Below, piece after piece: positions 17,339 to 26,310 of a DNA stretch of 64,000 nucleotides. The notes below the pieces were generated by a model. The model was not told the DNA's origin. It searched no databases and worked only from the letters and a program-made list of their open reading frames with translations. This stretch comes from Deltaproteobacteria bacterium (GTDB lineage Bacteria > Myxococcota_A > Polyangia > GCA-2747355). The stretch lies in NCBI GenBank assembly GCA_020633415.1, contig JACKDQ010000003.1, forward strand, positions 124,001 through 188,000, given 5' to 3'. The translations under genes were made by a program, and so were the position numbers. The stretch's first letter is position 1. Each line of letters begins with the position of its first letter.

Positions 17339-18904
17339 ATGGCGCGCGGCTGTATCGCAATCAACGGCCCCCTTTTCGCCTTGCTGGCGACGCTGATCGC
17401 GTCCTGTGGGGCGCCGCGTGAGCAGGAGTCTGCTTCGACGCTGGCTTGCGATGGCAAGTGCGAAAGCCTGTTTGCTGGCAGTCTCGTCAGCGGGGTCGCT
17501 AAGCGCCCGAGTGCTGGCTTTGTTGTCAAGCGCACCAGCGCGACCGAGGGCACAGTCACCGTGTCGATCCCGATCCACTGGACCGGCAACGCCGATGCCG
17601 AGCTGCCACTGCACGACTGGGCATCCGATCGGGGGCTGGAATTCGTCAAGACGTCCGAGTGGGTTGACATTGCGGCTTTTCAAACGCCGCTGGGTTGGAT
17701 GGGCAAGCCACATCAGATCGCCACGCGCGATGTGCTCTGGACGGTGAACTACCTGATCACGCAGAAAGAACATCAGAGCTACCGAGCCGTGGTCGACGCC
17801 TGGAAGAACCCGCGGCAACCTGCCAACATGGCGCTGATCTTCACCAAGCGGAGCGCTCATTATGCCGCGGCCAACAACGAGTTTCAGCTCGGCCTCAATA
17901 CGCTGCGCAACAACGTCAACTTCCATCACGAGACCAGTCATGCGCTCGGTCTCGGTCATAATGTTTTCGGTGGGGCTGATGAAAGAACGGTCTCGGCGGG
18001 CGTGGCGGCTTCGTCGCGGCAAGTGCTTCCGCGCGATGTGCGGCTGACCGCGGGGTATGCGATTCAAGCGGCCTGTGGCCTCAGCGGCGAACTGCGCTGC
18101 GCCGTCGACAGTCCGCGCACCGTGCACTTGTTTCCAGGTGTCTCGGAAACCGATCGGAATCTGATGGCGATCGACGGTGGCTATGGCTATGAAAGTGCGA
18201 TCGCCTACCAGGTTCCCCACGAACTCGGCAACGATCAGCCCAACCCAGTGGCGAGCGAAGTGCCGATCGCCATCGAAGAGCAGCTCCGCGGCGCGATCGC
18301 AAAGCAGATCGATGGATACAAAGATGCTCCGTGGGAGGTCAAGGCGCCGGTGTACACCGCAGCGGCAAAACTGGTCTATGAGCACTACGACCTATCGTTC
18401 GTCTCGCCCGCGATCCAAGCCAAGCTGATCAAAGTGATTCGCCAGTGGAAGCCGGTCCTCGAGACCGAGCTTGCCGGATCGGCGCCAGAGATTTCGCTGA
18501 GCGCCGCTTGGCTCGATAACGCGGCGAGGAATACCGACCTATTGGGTAACTTCGTCAGCGTGCTGGTCCACGAGTACATCCACGTCTGGCAGCATTTCAA
18601 CGGCTACGCCGGTGACGACCACAAGGCGGAGCGCGAGTTTCTCGCTAACGCCTACAACGTGCTCGGCGCCAAGAGCGCCGTGGCCGGTCAGATTAGCCAG
18701 GCGAGCGGGGTGGACTTTGCCAGTTTGCCACCCGCGCTTGGCCCGCAACGGACGATCAGTGCCGCTGCGGCGTTGAAGGACTATTGGCCGAAGATGCCCG
18801 CCGATCGGCAAGCGCTGCTTCAGGGCGAGTATGAGGCGGTTCTCGAGGCCTATACGGTGTTGACCAAGTCCTATACCGACAGCGGAACAGTGCAGCCGCG
18901 CTAG
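17339..18904 (+). CDS. Lipoprotein with two HExxH zinc-peptidase motifs
   Basis: 521 residues. The ATG at 17339 has AAGGAG 8 bases upstream and opens a signal peptide with lipobox LIASCGA, so the earlier ATG at 17285 is rejected. Residues 197-207 read HETSHALGLGH, an exact metzincin motif HExxHxxGxxH. A second HEYIH motif (His411-His415) is followed by a Glu-rich helix (AEREFLANAYN), which is gluzincin-like. Having both in one chain is unusual. It is predicted to be a periplasmic or surface metallopeptidase. The 167-base upstream gap holds an AT-rich patch near 17270, possibly its promoter. Confidence 0.7.
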   Translation: MARGCIAINGPLFALLATLIASCGAPREQESASTLACDGKCESLFAGSLVSGVAKRPSAGFVVKRTSATEGTVTVSIPIHWTGNADAELPLHDWASDRGLEFVKTSEWVDIAAFQTPLGWMGKPHQIATRDVLWTVNYLITQKEHQSYRAVVDAWKNPRQPANMALIFTKRSAHYAAANNEFQLGLNTLRNNVNFHHETSHALGLGHNVFGGADERTVSAGVAASSRQVLPRDVRLTAGYAIQAACGLSGELRCAVDSPRTVHLFPGVSETDRNLMAIDGGYGYESAIAYQVPHELGNDQPNPVASEVPIAIEEQLRGAIAKQIDGYKDAPWEVKAPVYTAAAKLVYEHYDLSFVSPAIQAKLIKVIRQWKPVLETELAGSAPEISLSAAWLDNAARNTDLLGNFVSVLVHEYIHVWQHFNGYAGDDHKAEREFLANAYNVLGAKSAVAGQISQASGVDFASLPPALGPQRTISAAAALKDYWPKMPADRQALLQGEYEAVLEAYTVLTKSYTDSGTVQPR

Positions 18905-18951
18905 CGCACGATCCAGCCGGGTTAGGTTTTCCGCCGAAATGGCGGCCCGCG

Positions 18952-19566
18952 CTAGATCCGTTGCAGCTTGGCCTTCATTTTCTTGACCAAGACCTCGTAG
19001 GAATCGCGGCTGATGATCCGATTGAACTGCGAGCGGTAGTTGCGTACGACGCTGACCTCGTCGGTGATCATGTCGTAGACCATCCAGCCCCGTTTAGTCT
19101 TTTGCATCTTGTAGGCGATCTCGACCTCTTCGGTGCGGCCCTCACGCTTGACCTTGACGACCGTCTTGACCTCGGCCTGCTCGCCGGAGACCTTTTCCCC
19201 GCGGTATTCGAGACGATAGTCGAGATTGCTTTTGAGCTGCTTGACGTAGCTTTTTTCGATCAACTTGGAGAGGATCTCGACGAACTGCTTGCGCTCTTTG
19301 CCCGAGCGCTTGTCCCAGTGTTTGCCCAGCGCGCGCTTGGCTAGCTCTTCGAAATCCAAGAAGGCGTTGACCGTCTTAGTCAGTCGCTCGCTGATCTGCT
19401 CGGCGGTCTTGCCGGCGCTGGCCTTCTGCTTGCGCAAAAGGCCGTTGAGTTGGTCGTTGGTGCGCTTGATCGCGTCGGTCGGGCTTCCGGCCACTGCGGC
19501 GGCCTTGCCCGGCCCAAGGGCGCAAAGGGTCAGCAGGGTGATCGCGGCCAATCTGAAACGGGTCAT
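18952..19566 (-). CDS. mlaC: MlaC/Ttg2D-family periplasmic lipid-binding protein
   Basis: 204 residues from ATG 19566, preceded by GGAGG at 8 bases; the frame runs further upstream without support. A signal peptide ends near KAAA. The body matches the MlaC/Tol-tol-Ttg2 fold: FLDFEELAKRALGKHW, the YVKQL helix, and a strand series ending in WMVYDMITDEVSVVRNYRSQF. MlaC shuttles phospholipids between outer and inner membrane; the related HpnM serves hopanoid transport. No mla ABC genes are nearby. It is last in a radical SAM-TolC-MlaC set. Confidence 0.85.
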   Translation of the reverse strand: MTRFRLAAITLLTLCALGPGKAAAVAGSPTDAIKRTNDQLNGLLRKQKASAGKTAEQISERLTKTVNAFLDFEELAKRALGKHWDKRSGKERKQFVEILSKLIEKSYVKQLKSNLDYRLEYRGEKVSGEQAEVKTVVKVKREGRTEEVEIAYKMQKTKRGWMVYDMITDEVSVVRNYRSQFNRIISRDSYEVLVKKMKAKLQRI

Positions 19567-19796
19567 CGGTGCCTCCAGCTGTCGCTCGGAGTCTTGTGCA
19601 GGCCGTATGCCATCGGGTGCAGCGGGCGATTGCTCGTCTATCGGCCTGGTTTTATAGACCTTGTCCGCTCGCTGCTGAGCCTCATGGGTGTAGCTGATGT
19701 GAATCGATCGCGCAACAGCTGCAGCCATATGTTCACAATTTGACTGATCGTTTAAGTCGGACCGTTATCTGTAGGCGTCGGGTGCGGGGCGGGATG

Positions 19797-21197
19797 CTAG
19801 AAGCGGCCCGTCGCACGCATCAGCTGCGCCTGGCCAACGTTGACGTTGAAGATCGACTGCAAGTAGTTGACGTGCAGGCTGAAATAACCGACGAGGGCGT
19901 CGGTCAGCTCTTTGGATTCGGACAAGCCGGCCTCGAGGTTTTGCGCGGCGGCGACCAACCAGGCGCGTGCCGCCTTTTGGCCCTTGTGGTTGATCTGTAC
20001 CGTCTCACGGGCCTGTTCGAGGGTGGTCAGCGCGCTCTGCAGTTGCAGGCGAATCCCGGCGCGCGCTTCGGCCGCCTGGGCTTTGGCCTGGTCCTGCAGT
20101 GCGATCGCGTGCCGTCGTTTGTGAACTTGACCGACGGGATCGATGTCCCAGCGCAGCGCGAGGCCGAAGCCAGCTCGCACAAAGTTGTAGGGGTTGTTGT
20201 AAAAGGCGTTTTCGGGTGTGTCGACCGAGCTGGCTACGCCGTAGCCGATCGTGCCGACGATCAATAGGTTAGGGTAAAACTGGGCGGTCTCGAGGTCCGT
20301 GCGCGCCTGTGCGGCCTTGAGCGCCCAGTTGAGCATCGCTAGCTCGGGGCGATATTGCTCGGCCAAGTCCATGTAGTGGGGCAGTGCCTTGAGTTCGAGG
20401 GGGACGACGGCGAGCGGTGTCGGATCGATGTCGAAACTGCCCTGGGCTTTGCCGCAGAGGGTCGCCAAGGCAGCGAGCATCAGCGACTCGAGTTCACGGG
20501 CCTTGGCGCGGCGGCTGAGCACTTCGGCGGTCGCCGTCTTCAATCGCAGCAGATCGATCTCGGTGACTTCACCTTCTTGGTTTTCTAGCTGTTTCTCGGT
20601 GCGCTTGCGCGCGCTGTCGAGGTGCTTTTGGCCATGCTTGATCGTAAACAACAGCTCGCGCGCGAGCTTGAGCGCCCAGTAGGCCTGAGTCACCTTGAGC
20701 GCAAGATCTTGGTGCGCGGCGATCAGTTGGGATTTTCGCACTTCGATGCCGGCGTGGGCTGCGCGCTTTGCGGCGCCGATCTTGTCGAAGGTGTAGACCG
20801 GCATACCCACATCGAGCACGACCTGGGCCATCACACCCTCGATCTTTACCGATGTCGCGTCGATTGCCGGGGTGCGGACGCAGAGCGTGCTGTTGGGTGC
20901 GCCGGTGCTGTCCTCGCAGCGGATCTTCGGTGCTGGGGCGAATAGCCCGGTGAGCCGGCCGCGCGGGGCGAAGGCCCAACGTGCGCGAGCGGCCTGGTGG
21001 CGGGCTGCGCTGAGCGCATGACGAGCGGCCTGCACGCCGGGATAACTACGCTGCGCAGCTTCGATCAACTGCGTCAACGTCAGTCGCGGGCGCTCAGTTG
21101 CTTTCGCCTCGGCGTGTGCGATGCTACCGCCGAGGAAGGCGGCAAACACGCTGGCTCGTAGAGGGACACGGTAGAATGAACCGAGCAACGCTGACAC
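19797..21197 (-). CDS. TolC-family outer membrane efflux protein
   Basis: 466 residues. The GTG at 21197 is preferred because GGAGG lies 7 bases before it; a TTG seven codons upstream would place that site inside the gene. A signal peptide ends near AHAEA. Two long coiled alpha-helical repeats (LTLTQLIEAAQRSYPGVQAA early, then ALKAAQARTDLETAQFYPNL) are typical of TolC. It forms the outer membrane channel of an export system. No matching pump is in the window. It sits 42 bases after the radical SAM gene and 230 bases before mlaC. Confidence 0.85.
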   Translation of the reverse strand: MSALLGSFYRVPLRASVFAAFLGGSIAHAEAKATERPRLTLTQLIEAAQRSYPGVQAARHALSAARHQAARARWAFAPRGRLTGLFAPAPKIRCEDSTGAPNSTLCVRTPAIDATSVKIEGVMAQVVLDVGMPVYTFDKIGAAKRAAHAGIEVRKSQLIAAHQDLALKVTQAYWALKLARELLFTIKHGQKHLDSARKRTEKQLENQEGEVTEIDLLRLKTATAEVLSRRAKARELESLMLAALATLCGKAQGSFDIDPTPLAVVPLELKALPHYMDLAEQYRPELAMLNWALKAAQARTDLETAQFYPNLLIVGTIGYGVASSVDTPENAFYNNPYNFVRAGFGLALRWDIDPVGQVHKRRHAIALQDQAKAQAAEARAGIRLQLQSALTTLEQARETVQINHKGQKAARAWLVAAAQNLEAGLSESKELTDALVGYFSLHVNYLQSIFNVNVGQAQLMRATGRF

Positions 21198-21239
21198 GGG
21201 AAGGCCTCCGCTGGCCAAGCCAGATCCGCTGAGAATCCG

Positions 21240-22313
21240 TCAGATGCTGATCTGTGCGCCCATGCCTCGGGCCACGCCAATACCTTGCGCTAGACCACGC
21301 TCAGCAAGACGGCGACCGGCAACCAGCGCTTCTCGACCTAAATCGCTGAGAATCATCTCCCGATCGGTCAGCGAGCGCAAGTAGTAGGGGACGACGCAGC
21401 CACAGCGATCGCAGTCGGCACCGTCGCCCATCACGCACTTGCCCTTTTGGCGTCCGCTGGCGTCGAAGGCAAAGGAGCGCTCGCGCAGCAAGCAGTTGTC
21501 GGTGATGTCGCGACAACGGTCGGAACGCATCATCCGCAGCACGCGCTCGGGGATGATGAAAAAGTCGCCATAGATCCGGCGCAAGGCGATCAGCATTTCG
21601 ATCACCTGATCGCGCTCGTGATAGTCGAGCCACAGTGGGTCGTCGATGCCGGCGACTGGGGTGAAGAAATCGAAGGTGATGTGGCGGGCACCGGTCTCAT
21701 ACCAGTCCTTGACCACCGATTCGATGCACGCGACATTCTCGCGGGTGATGCAATAGGCGATGGTGATGCCGAGATGCTTGTTCTTGGCGACGTTTTCTTT
21801 GATCTTGGCGTGGATGCCCGGGCGACCGTTCTTGCGGAAGTTTCCGTGCTGATCGCGGATCGCCTCGTGCATCGCAGCGTCGCCGTCGATCGAGATGTAC
21901 CAATTTATCTCTGGCCAATCCGGCAGAGGGATCGTGCCGTTGGTGACGATGGTGTTGTAGCGGAAGTAGGATTTGCAGCGTTCGATCACGTCTTTGCGGA
22001 TCAGCGGATCGCCGCCGACCCATGTGCAGTTGAAAAACGGAAACTCCCACGGTTTGTGGGCGCGCTTGAGTTCCTCGAGACGTGCGACCCACTGGTCTAG
22101 CGAAAGTTCGTTCGGCAAGTCCTCTTCGGGCCCAGCAAAGTAATAACAATGGCGGCAGCGCAAATTGCAGCGCTTGGTGACATCGATCGAACCGAAGCCG
22201 TTCTTGGGAAAGCCCATAAAAAAGAAGGCGACCTTGGCTAGATCGTAGGCGCTCGGCAGGCGGCGGCGCTTTTGTGGTAGCGGATTGTGCTCGAGGCGTA
22301 GTTCGGTGTTCAT
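21240..22313 (-). CDS. Radical SAM protein with Cys-rich C-terminus
   Basis: 357 residues from the ATG at 22313, with GGGGGA 7 bases before it. CNLRCRHC (CxxxCxxC) binds the SAM-reducing [4Fe-4S] cluster; a WVGGDPL segment replaces the usual GGEPL. The C-terminal part has further cysteines (CRDITDNC, KCVMGDGADCDRCGC), likely a SPASM/twitch-like auxiliary cluster. The reaction is unknown. It heads the set with TolC and MlaC, hinting at modification of a lipid or small molecule that is then moved through the envelope (inference). Confidence 0.8.
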   Translation of the reverse strand: MNTELRLEHNPLPQKRRRLPSAYDLAKVAFFFMGFPKNGFGSIDVTKRCNLRCRHCYYFAGPEEDLPNELSLDQWVARLEELKRAHKPWEFPFFNCTWVGGDPLIRKDVIERCKSYFRYNTIVTNGTIPLPDWPEINWYISIDGDAAMHEAIRDQHGNFRKNGRPGIHAKIKENVAKNKHLGITIAYCITRENVACIESVVKDWYETGARHITFDFFTPVAGIDDPLWLDYHERDQVIEMLIALRRIYGDFFIIPERVLRMMRSDRCRDITDNCLLRERSFAFDASGRQKGKCVMGDGADCDRCGCVVPYYLRSLTDREMILSDLGREALVAGRRLAERGLAQGIGVARGMGAQISI

Positions 22314-22485
22314 CGGCGATTCCCCCGCGACTCGCTGCTGGCCGGTTGGAGCAGCAGGTCGCCCGCGTTCGCTGTGGATTTTCACGGACCTTCGCGCTAG
22401 GCAGCATCCGCGCCCGCATCCCTAGCGCATCTTCCCCGCCACAGCAAGGGTGTGCTAAAGGGACTGGGCGAGGTTTGAGGGAGCG

Positions 22486-22740
22486 ATGACGACGGCTCGT
22501 TATCAGGAATATCTCGAGTTGTTTAGCTATTTTGGTCGGGACGGTTTGCCGCGGCTAAACCTCGTACAGTTTCGCGCGTTGGATGCGGAGTTCGATCAGC
22601 TGCTCGCGGCACCGCGTCCGCTCGATCCGGCGTTGATCGCTCGCGTTGGTGAGCTGAAGGCGTTATTGCTGCGCGACCGGCCCAAGCTCGCTGAGTTGAC
22701 GCGCTCGCGTTGCGCAACAGGGCAGGGCCGCAAGAAATGA
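22486..22740 (+). CDS. Small hypothetical protein (84 aa)
   Basis: 84 residues with a GAGGGAG site just before the ATG. It is helical and charged, with no Cys pattern, signal or membrane helix. Its TGA overlaps the ATG of the YgfZ-like gene (ATGA at 22737-22740), so it is likely real and coupled. Family not recognised. Confidence 0.6.
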   Translation: MTTARYQEYLELFSYFGRDGLPRLNLVQFRALDAEFDQLLAAPRPLDPALIARVGELKALLLRDRPKLAELTRSRCATGQGRKK

Positions 22741-23726
22741 TCGCCGAGCAAGCCGCGACGATTCGTCACCAGCTGGCCTACTGTGTCCGCGACGATCTGG
22801 CGCTGATCCGGGTTTTTGGCGCCGACGCGTTGACGTTTTTGCACCGCGTGATGACCGCCGACGTTCGGCGATTGGCTGTTGGGCAAAGTGCGCCCAGCGC
22901 CTTGCTGACGCAGAAGGGTGGTGTTGTCTTTGTCGCCGATATTTGTCGTGGCGAGGATGACTTGCTGCTGGTGGTGGCCCGCGCGCAGCGCCTGCTCGTC
23001 GAGCAGTCGCTGGCACGCTACGCGGTGATGGACGACGTCGAATTTGTCCAATTGGAGCGCGAGCTGATCGGCGTATACGGGGCCGCATTGCCCGACCGCT
23101 GGTCGGCCGCGGCCGATCAGTGGGCTCGCCAGCGTGAGCTGGCGCCTGGGTGGACCGCCGAGGTGGTCGCCGATGATTCTCTCGGTACGCTAGGTTCGTT
23201 GATCGCCGTCGACCCGGCACAGGCGGCGCGTCTGGTCGAGCAGCTCGTCGCCGATGGCGCGGCAGAGGTTGGTCTTGACGCGGTCGAGGTTTGTCGCGTT
23301 GAGGCCGGGTCGCCTGGCGCCGCCGAGTTTGCCGATGGTGCGTTTTTGCTCGAACTTGGCCAGCTGGGGCGGGTGAGTTTCGAAAAGGGCTGCTACATCG
23401 GACAAGAGCCGGTCTGCCGGGCCTACAACCGCGGCGGCGTGCAGCGACGCTTGGTCGCCTTGGCTTTTGCCGGAGAGGCTCCTGAGGCAGGCGCGTCGCT
23501 CAGCGCGCCGGGAAAACAAGATGCAGGGCGTGTGACTTCGGTTGCAGCCTCGCCGACCTACGGTTTGATCGGGCTGGGTGTGGTCCATCGCTCAGTGCTT
23601 GGCGAGCTGTTGCGTTTCGGAGAGCAGACCGAGGCTCGGGTCGTTGAACTTCCGCGCCAAGCTGACGGCGCGCCGCGATTGGCGCTGCCACGCTGCGCAC
23701 CCAGATACCGAGAGCAGGCCTGCTGA
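22737..23726 (+). CDS. ygfZ: YgfZ/GcvT-family folate-binding protein
   Basis: 329 residues. The ATG at 22737 overlaps the upstream stop. It has the GcvT-like fold and the YgfZ signature EKGCYIGQE (normally KGCYxGQE) followed by a beta-barrel C-terminus. YgfZ uses folate to help maintain or repair certain [4Fe-4S] enzymes, including radical SAM proteins. The divergent neighbour is a radical SAM gene, a possible client (inference). Confidence 0.8.
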   Translation: MIAEQAATIRHQLAYCVRDDLALIRVFGADALTFLHRVMTADVRRLAVGQSAPSALLTQKGGVVFVADICRGEDDLLLVVARAQRLLVEQSLARYAVMDDVEFVQLERELIGVYGAALPDRWSAAADQWARQRELAPGWTAEVVADDSLGTLGSLIAVDPAQAARLVEQLVADGAAEVGLDAVEVCRVEAGSPGAAEFADGAFLLELGQLGRVSFEKGCYIGQEPVCRAYNRGGVQRRLVALAFAGEAPEAGASLSAPGKQDAGRVTSVAASPTYGLIGLGVVHRSVLGELLRFGEQTEARVVELPRQADGAPRLALPRCAPRYREQAC

Positions 23727-23728
23727 CC

Positions 23729-25141
23729 GTGCAAGCGTCGCTACGCAAAGCCCACGTTCCGCGCATCCTGATCGTCGACGACGAGCCCAATATGTGTCGC
23801 TCGCTGAAGATCACGCTCAGCGAGGAGGGGGGCTACAACGTCGTGACCCAGACCGACTCTGCAGCGGCGCTGGCCCAGATCGATCAATCGTTAGACTTGG
23901 TGCTGACCGATCTCTCGATGCCTAACGTCGACGGTATGGCGGTGCTCAAGCGCACCAAAGAGGTCAGTGGCGACATCCCGGTTGTGATCATGACCGCCTA
24001 CTCGACCGTCGAGTCGGCAGTACGGGCGATGAAGGCTGGGGCCTTCGAGTACCTGATCAAGCCTTTTTCCAACGACGAGATCTTGCTCGCTGTGCAGAAG
24101 GCGTTGCGGGTCAATCAGCTGCAGCGTGAAAATCGCTGGTTGCGGGCCCAGCTGCACGGTGAGACGCGTGGCGAACAGCTGATCGGCAAGAGCGCGCCCA
24201 TGCGCGAGTTGCGCTTCATGATCGATCGTGCGGCGGCAAGCGAGGCGACGGTTCTGATCACCGGCGAATCGGGAACGGGCAAGGAGCTGGTCGCGCGTTC
24301 GATCCACGAGGACGGTCCGCGTGCTAGCGGTCCCTTTGTGGCGATCAACTGCGCAGCCCTCGCCGAAAGCTTGTTGGAGAGCGAGCTGTTTGGCCACGAG
24401 CGAGGGGCCTTTACGGGGGCGGTGCGTACCAAGATCGGTCGGATGGAGCAGGCCGCCGGGGGCACGTTGTTTCTCGATGAAATCGGCGACATGACCCCGA
24501 CGTTGCAGACCAAATTGCTGCGTGCACTGGAAGAGCGAACGTTTCATCGCGTCGGTGGACTCGACGAGATCTCTGTCGACGTTCGCTTTGTCGCTGCGAC
24601 CAATAAAGATCTCGAAGCGGAGATCGCCGCTGGGCGTTTTCGCGAAGATCTCTACTATCGCCTCAATGTTGTCGCGCTGCGAACGCCGCCGCTGCGCGAG
24701 CGAGCCGGCGACGTGCCGCTGTTGGTTCAGCACTTCCTCGAAGCCGCAAATCGTCGCGAAGGCCAGTCGATCGAGATCTCGCCGTCGGCTGTTGAGCTGC
24801 TTTGCGCCCAGCGTTTTCCGGGCAACGTGCGCCAGCTGCACAACGTCATCGAGCGGGCTCGCCTGCTATGCACCGAGAATCTGATCGAGCCTAGCGACCT
24901 GCCGTTGGCTGAGCCGCGCCGCAATCGCCCTAAGCTTGATCACGTGGTCGATTCTCTTGAAGGGGGGTGGGGGCAGCTCCATGCGGTGGTCAAAGAGCTC
25001 GAGCGCGAGCTCGTCGAGCGGGCGATGAGCGCCTATGCAGACCGCTCCAATGCTGAGATCGCGAAGATCCTTGGGACCAGTCGCCGCGTGTTAGAGCTGC
25101 GTCTTCAGGAGTTCGAGATCGACAAGCGCTCGCGAGACTAG
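23729..25141 (+). CDS. NtrC-family sigma-54-dependent response regulator
   Basis: 470 residues from a GTG 2 bases after the previous stop. Receiver domain 12-130 with phospho-acceptor Asp61 (LTDLSMPN) and Lys (IKPF). AAA+ domain about 145-385 has P-loop GESGTGKE, the sigma-54-contacting GAFTGA loop and Walker B LFLDEIGD. A Fis-type helix-turn-helix ends the protein (NAEIAKILGTSRRVLELRL). It activates sigma-54 promoters; its partner kinase is not adjacent. It is co-transcribed with ygfZ by spacing. Confidence 0.9.
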   Translation: MQASLRKAHVPRILIVDDEPNMCRSLKITLSEEGGYNVVTQTDSAAALAQIDQSLDLVLTDLSMPNVDGMAVLKRTKEVSGDIPVVIMTAYSTVESAVRAMKAGAFEYLIKPFSNDEILLAVQKALRVNQLQRENRWLRAQLHGETRGEQLIGKSAPMRELRFMIDRAAASEATVLITGESGTGKELVARSIHEDGPRASGPFVAINCAALAESLLESELFGHERGAFTGAVRTKIGRMEQAAGGTLFLDEIGDMTPTLQTKLLRALEERTFHRVGGLDEISVDVRFVAATNKDLEAEIAAGRFREDLYYRLNVVALRTPPLRERAGDVPLLVQHFLEAANRREGQSIEISPSAVELLCAQRFPGNVRQLHNVIERARLLCTENLIEPSDLPLAEPRRNRPKLDHVVDSLEGGWGQLHAVVKELERELVERAMSAYADRSNAEIAKILGTSRRVLELRLQEFEIDKRSRD

Positions 25142-25154
25142 CGGCGCGCCCGAG

Positions 25155-26150
25155 CTAGTTGCTCAATCCGGCTTCGGAAACGACTTCGCTGCACACGGCG
25201 ATCATGTTGCCGCCGTTTTCTTGGGCCGAGCGCAGTGCTTCATCGGCGCGCTGCAGGAACCATTCGGCGTTCGCCGCCGATGTTTTCGCTTCTTTGCGCT
25301 CAGGCTGAACGACCAGGCCGAAACTTGCGGTGACGACGAGCGGCCCGGCGACGGTGTTGAGCGCTGGCGCGTTGATCGCTTGGCGGATGCGGTCGATTAC
25401 CTGTTGGGCTTCGTGATGGTTGCAGCCGGGCAAGAGCAGTGCAAATGTTTCGGCACCACATCGACCGACGGAGTCGTAACAACGCAGTGCCGCATTGATG
25501 CGGCAGGCTGCATCGCAAAGTACGTCGTCGGCGGCGAGACGGCCAAACGCGCCAAGAATTCCGCCGAAGCCGTCGATCTCGACCAAGGCGATCGCCAGCG
25601 CGGTGCCTTCGCGGTCGCAGCGATTGAGTTCGCGCCCGAGCTCTTTGAGCAGCGTTGGGCGATTGAGCACGCTGGTCAGCGAGTCGCGGGTCGACTCGGC
25701 GTCCAGTTCGTTGCGTACGTTGGAGAGTTCCGCTTGCAGCTCGACGATGCGCTGACCGGCCCGCAAACGCAGACGTAGCTTGGCCATCGCCAGCGGCTTG
25801 ACGAGGAAGTCGTCGGCGCCGCGCTCGAGCAGATGCTGGATGTGTTCGTCGGAGGCGTCGTCGACGAGCACGAGGATATAGACCGCCGCGCTGTCGGGCC
25901 GAGCGCGCAGGGCGCTGACGCGGGGTACGTCCCCGAGGGCGTCATCGACGATCCATAGTTGGGGTGCATCGTCCTCTTGCGCGACCTGGCTGAGCTCAAC
26001 GCTGGTTGTCGCTTCGGTGACCTCGTAGCCCCATTTCTTGAGTGCTGTGCAGAGGGTTGTCCGCGTGATCGGGTCGGGGGATGCGACGAGCACTTCGTCG
26101 ATGCGACAGCCCTCTTCGTCAAGGGGCGATGGAATGGCATGAAGTTTCAA
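25155..26150 (-). CDS. Receiver-GGDEF-like protein with degenerate GGDEF motif
   Basis: 331 residues. Residues 15-135 are a receiver domain (Asp in IVDDALGD, Lys in LVKPL). A short coiled linker leads to a diguanylate cyclase-like domain at about 160-320. The signature GGDEF reads GAETF, so the catalytic Glu is Thr; cyclase activity is doubtful and it may act as a c-di-GMP or protein-binding module. The listed start is TTG with only a weak AGG upstream; a GTG 18 codons in is an alternative. It converges on the NtrC-type regulator 13 bases away. Confidence 0.75.
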   Translation of the reverse strand: MKLHAIPSPLDEEGCRIDEVLVASPDPITRTTLCTALKKWGYEVTEATTSVELSQVAQEDDAPQLWIVDDALGDVPRVSALRARPDSAAVYILVLVDDASDEHIQHLLERGADDFLVKPLAMAKLRLRLRAGQRIVELQAELSNVRNELDAESTRDSLTSVLNRPTLLKELGRELNRCDREGTALAIALVEIDGFGGILGAFGRLAADDVLCDAACRINAALRCYDSVGRCGAETFALLLPGCNHHEAQQVIDRIRQAINAPALNTVAGPLVVTASFGLVVQPERKEAKTSAANAEWFLQRADEALRSAQENGGNMIAVCSEVVSEAGLSN

Positions 26151-26310
26151 CGCTGTCGCCTAGCTTTCGGTTCTACCTCTGATGATCGGTTCTTGCGTGC
26201 CGATATTTAGCGCCAAGGTGGCGAATTGGACTAGTCCGAGGGGAGTTTGCTGACTAACTGCCCAGTAGCAAAGGGAAAAATCCGCTAGGTCGCTGCCAAC
26301 GCCGCGGCGA

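Noticed and set aside
18931..18945. Hairpin CCGCC-GAAAT-GGCGG between convergent genes
   Set aside because: The stem is only 5 bp and no T run follows on either strand.
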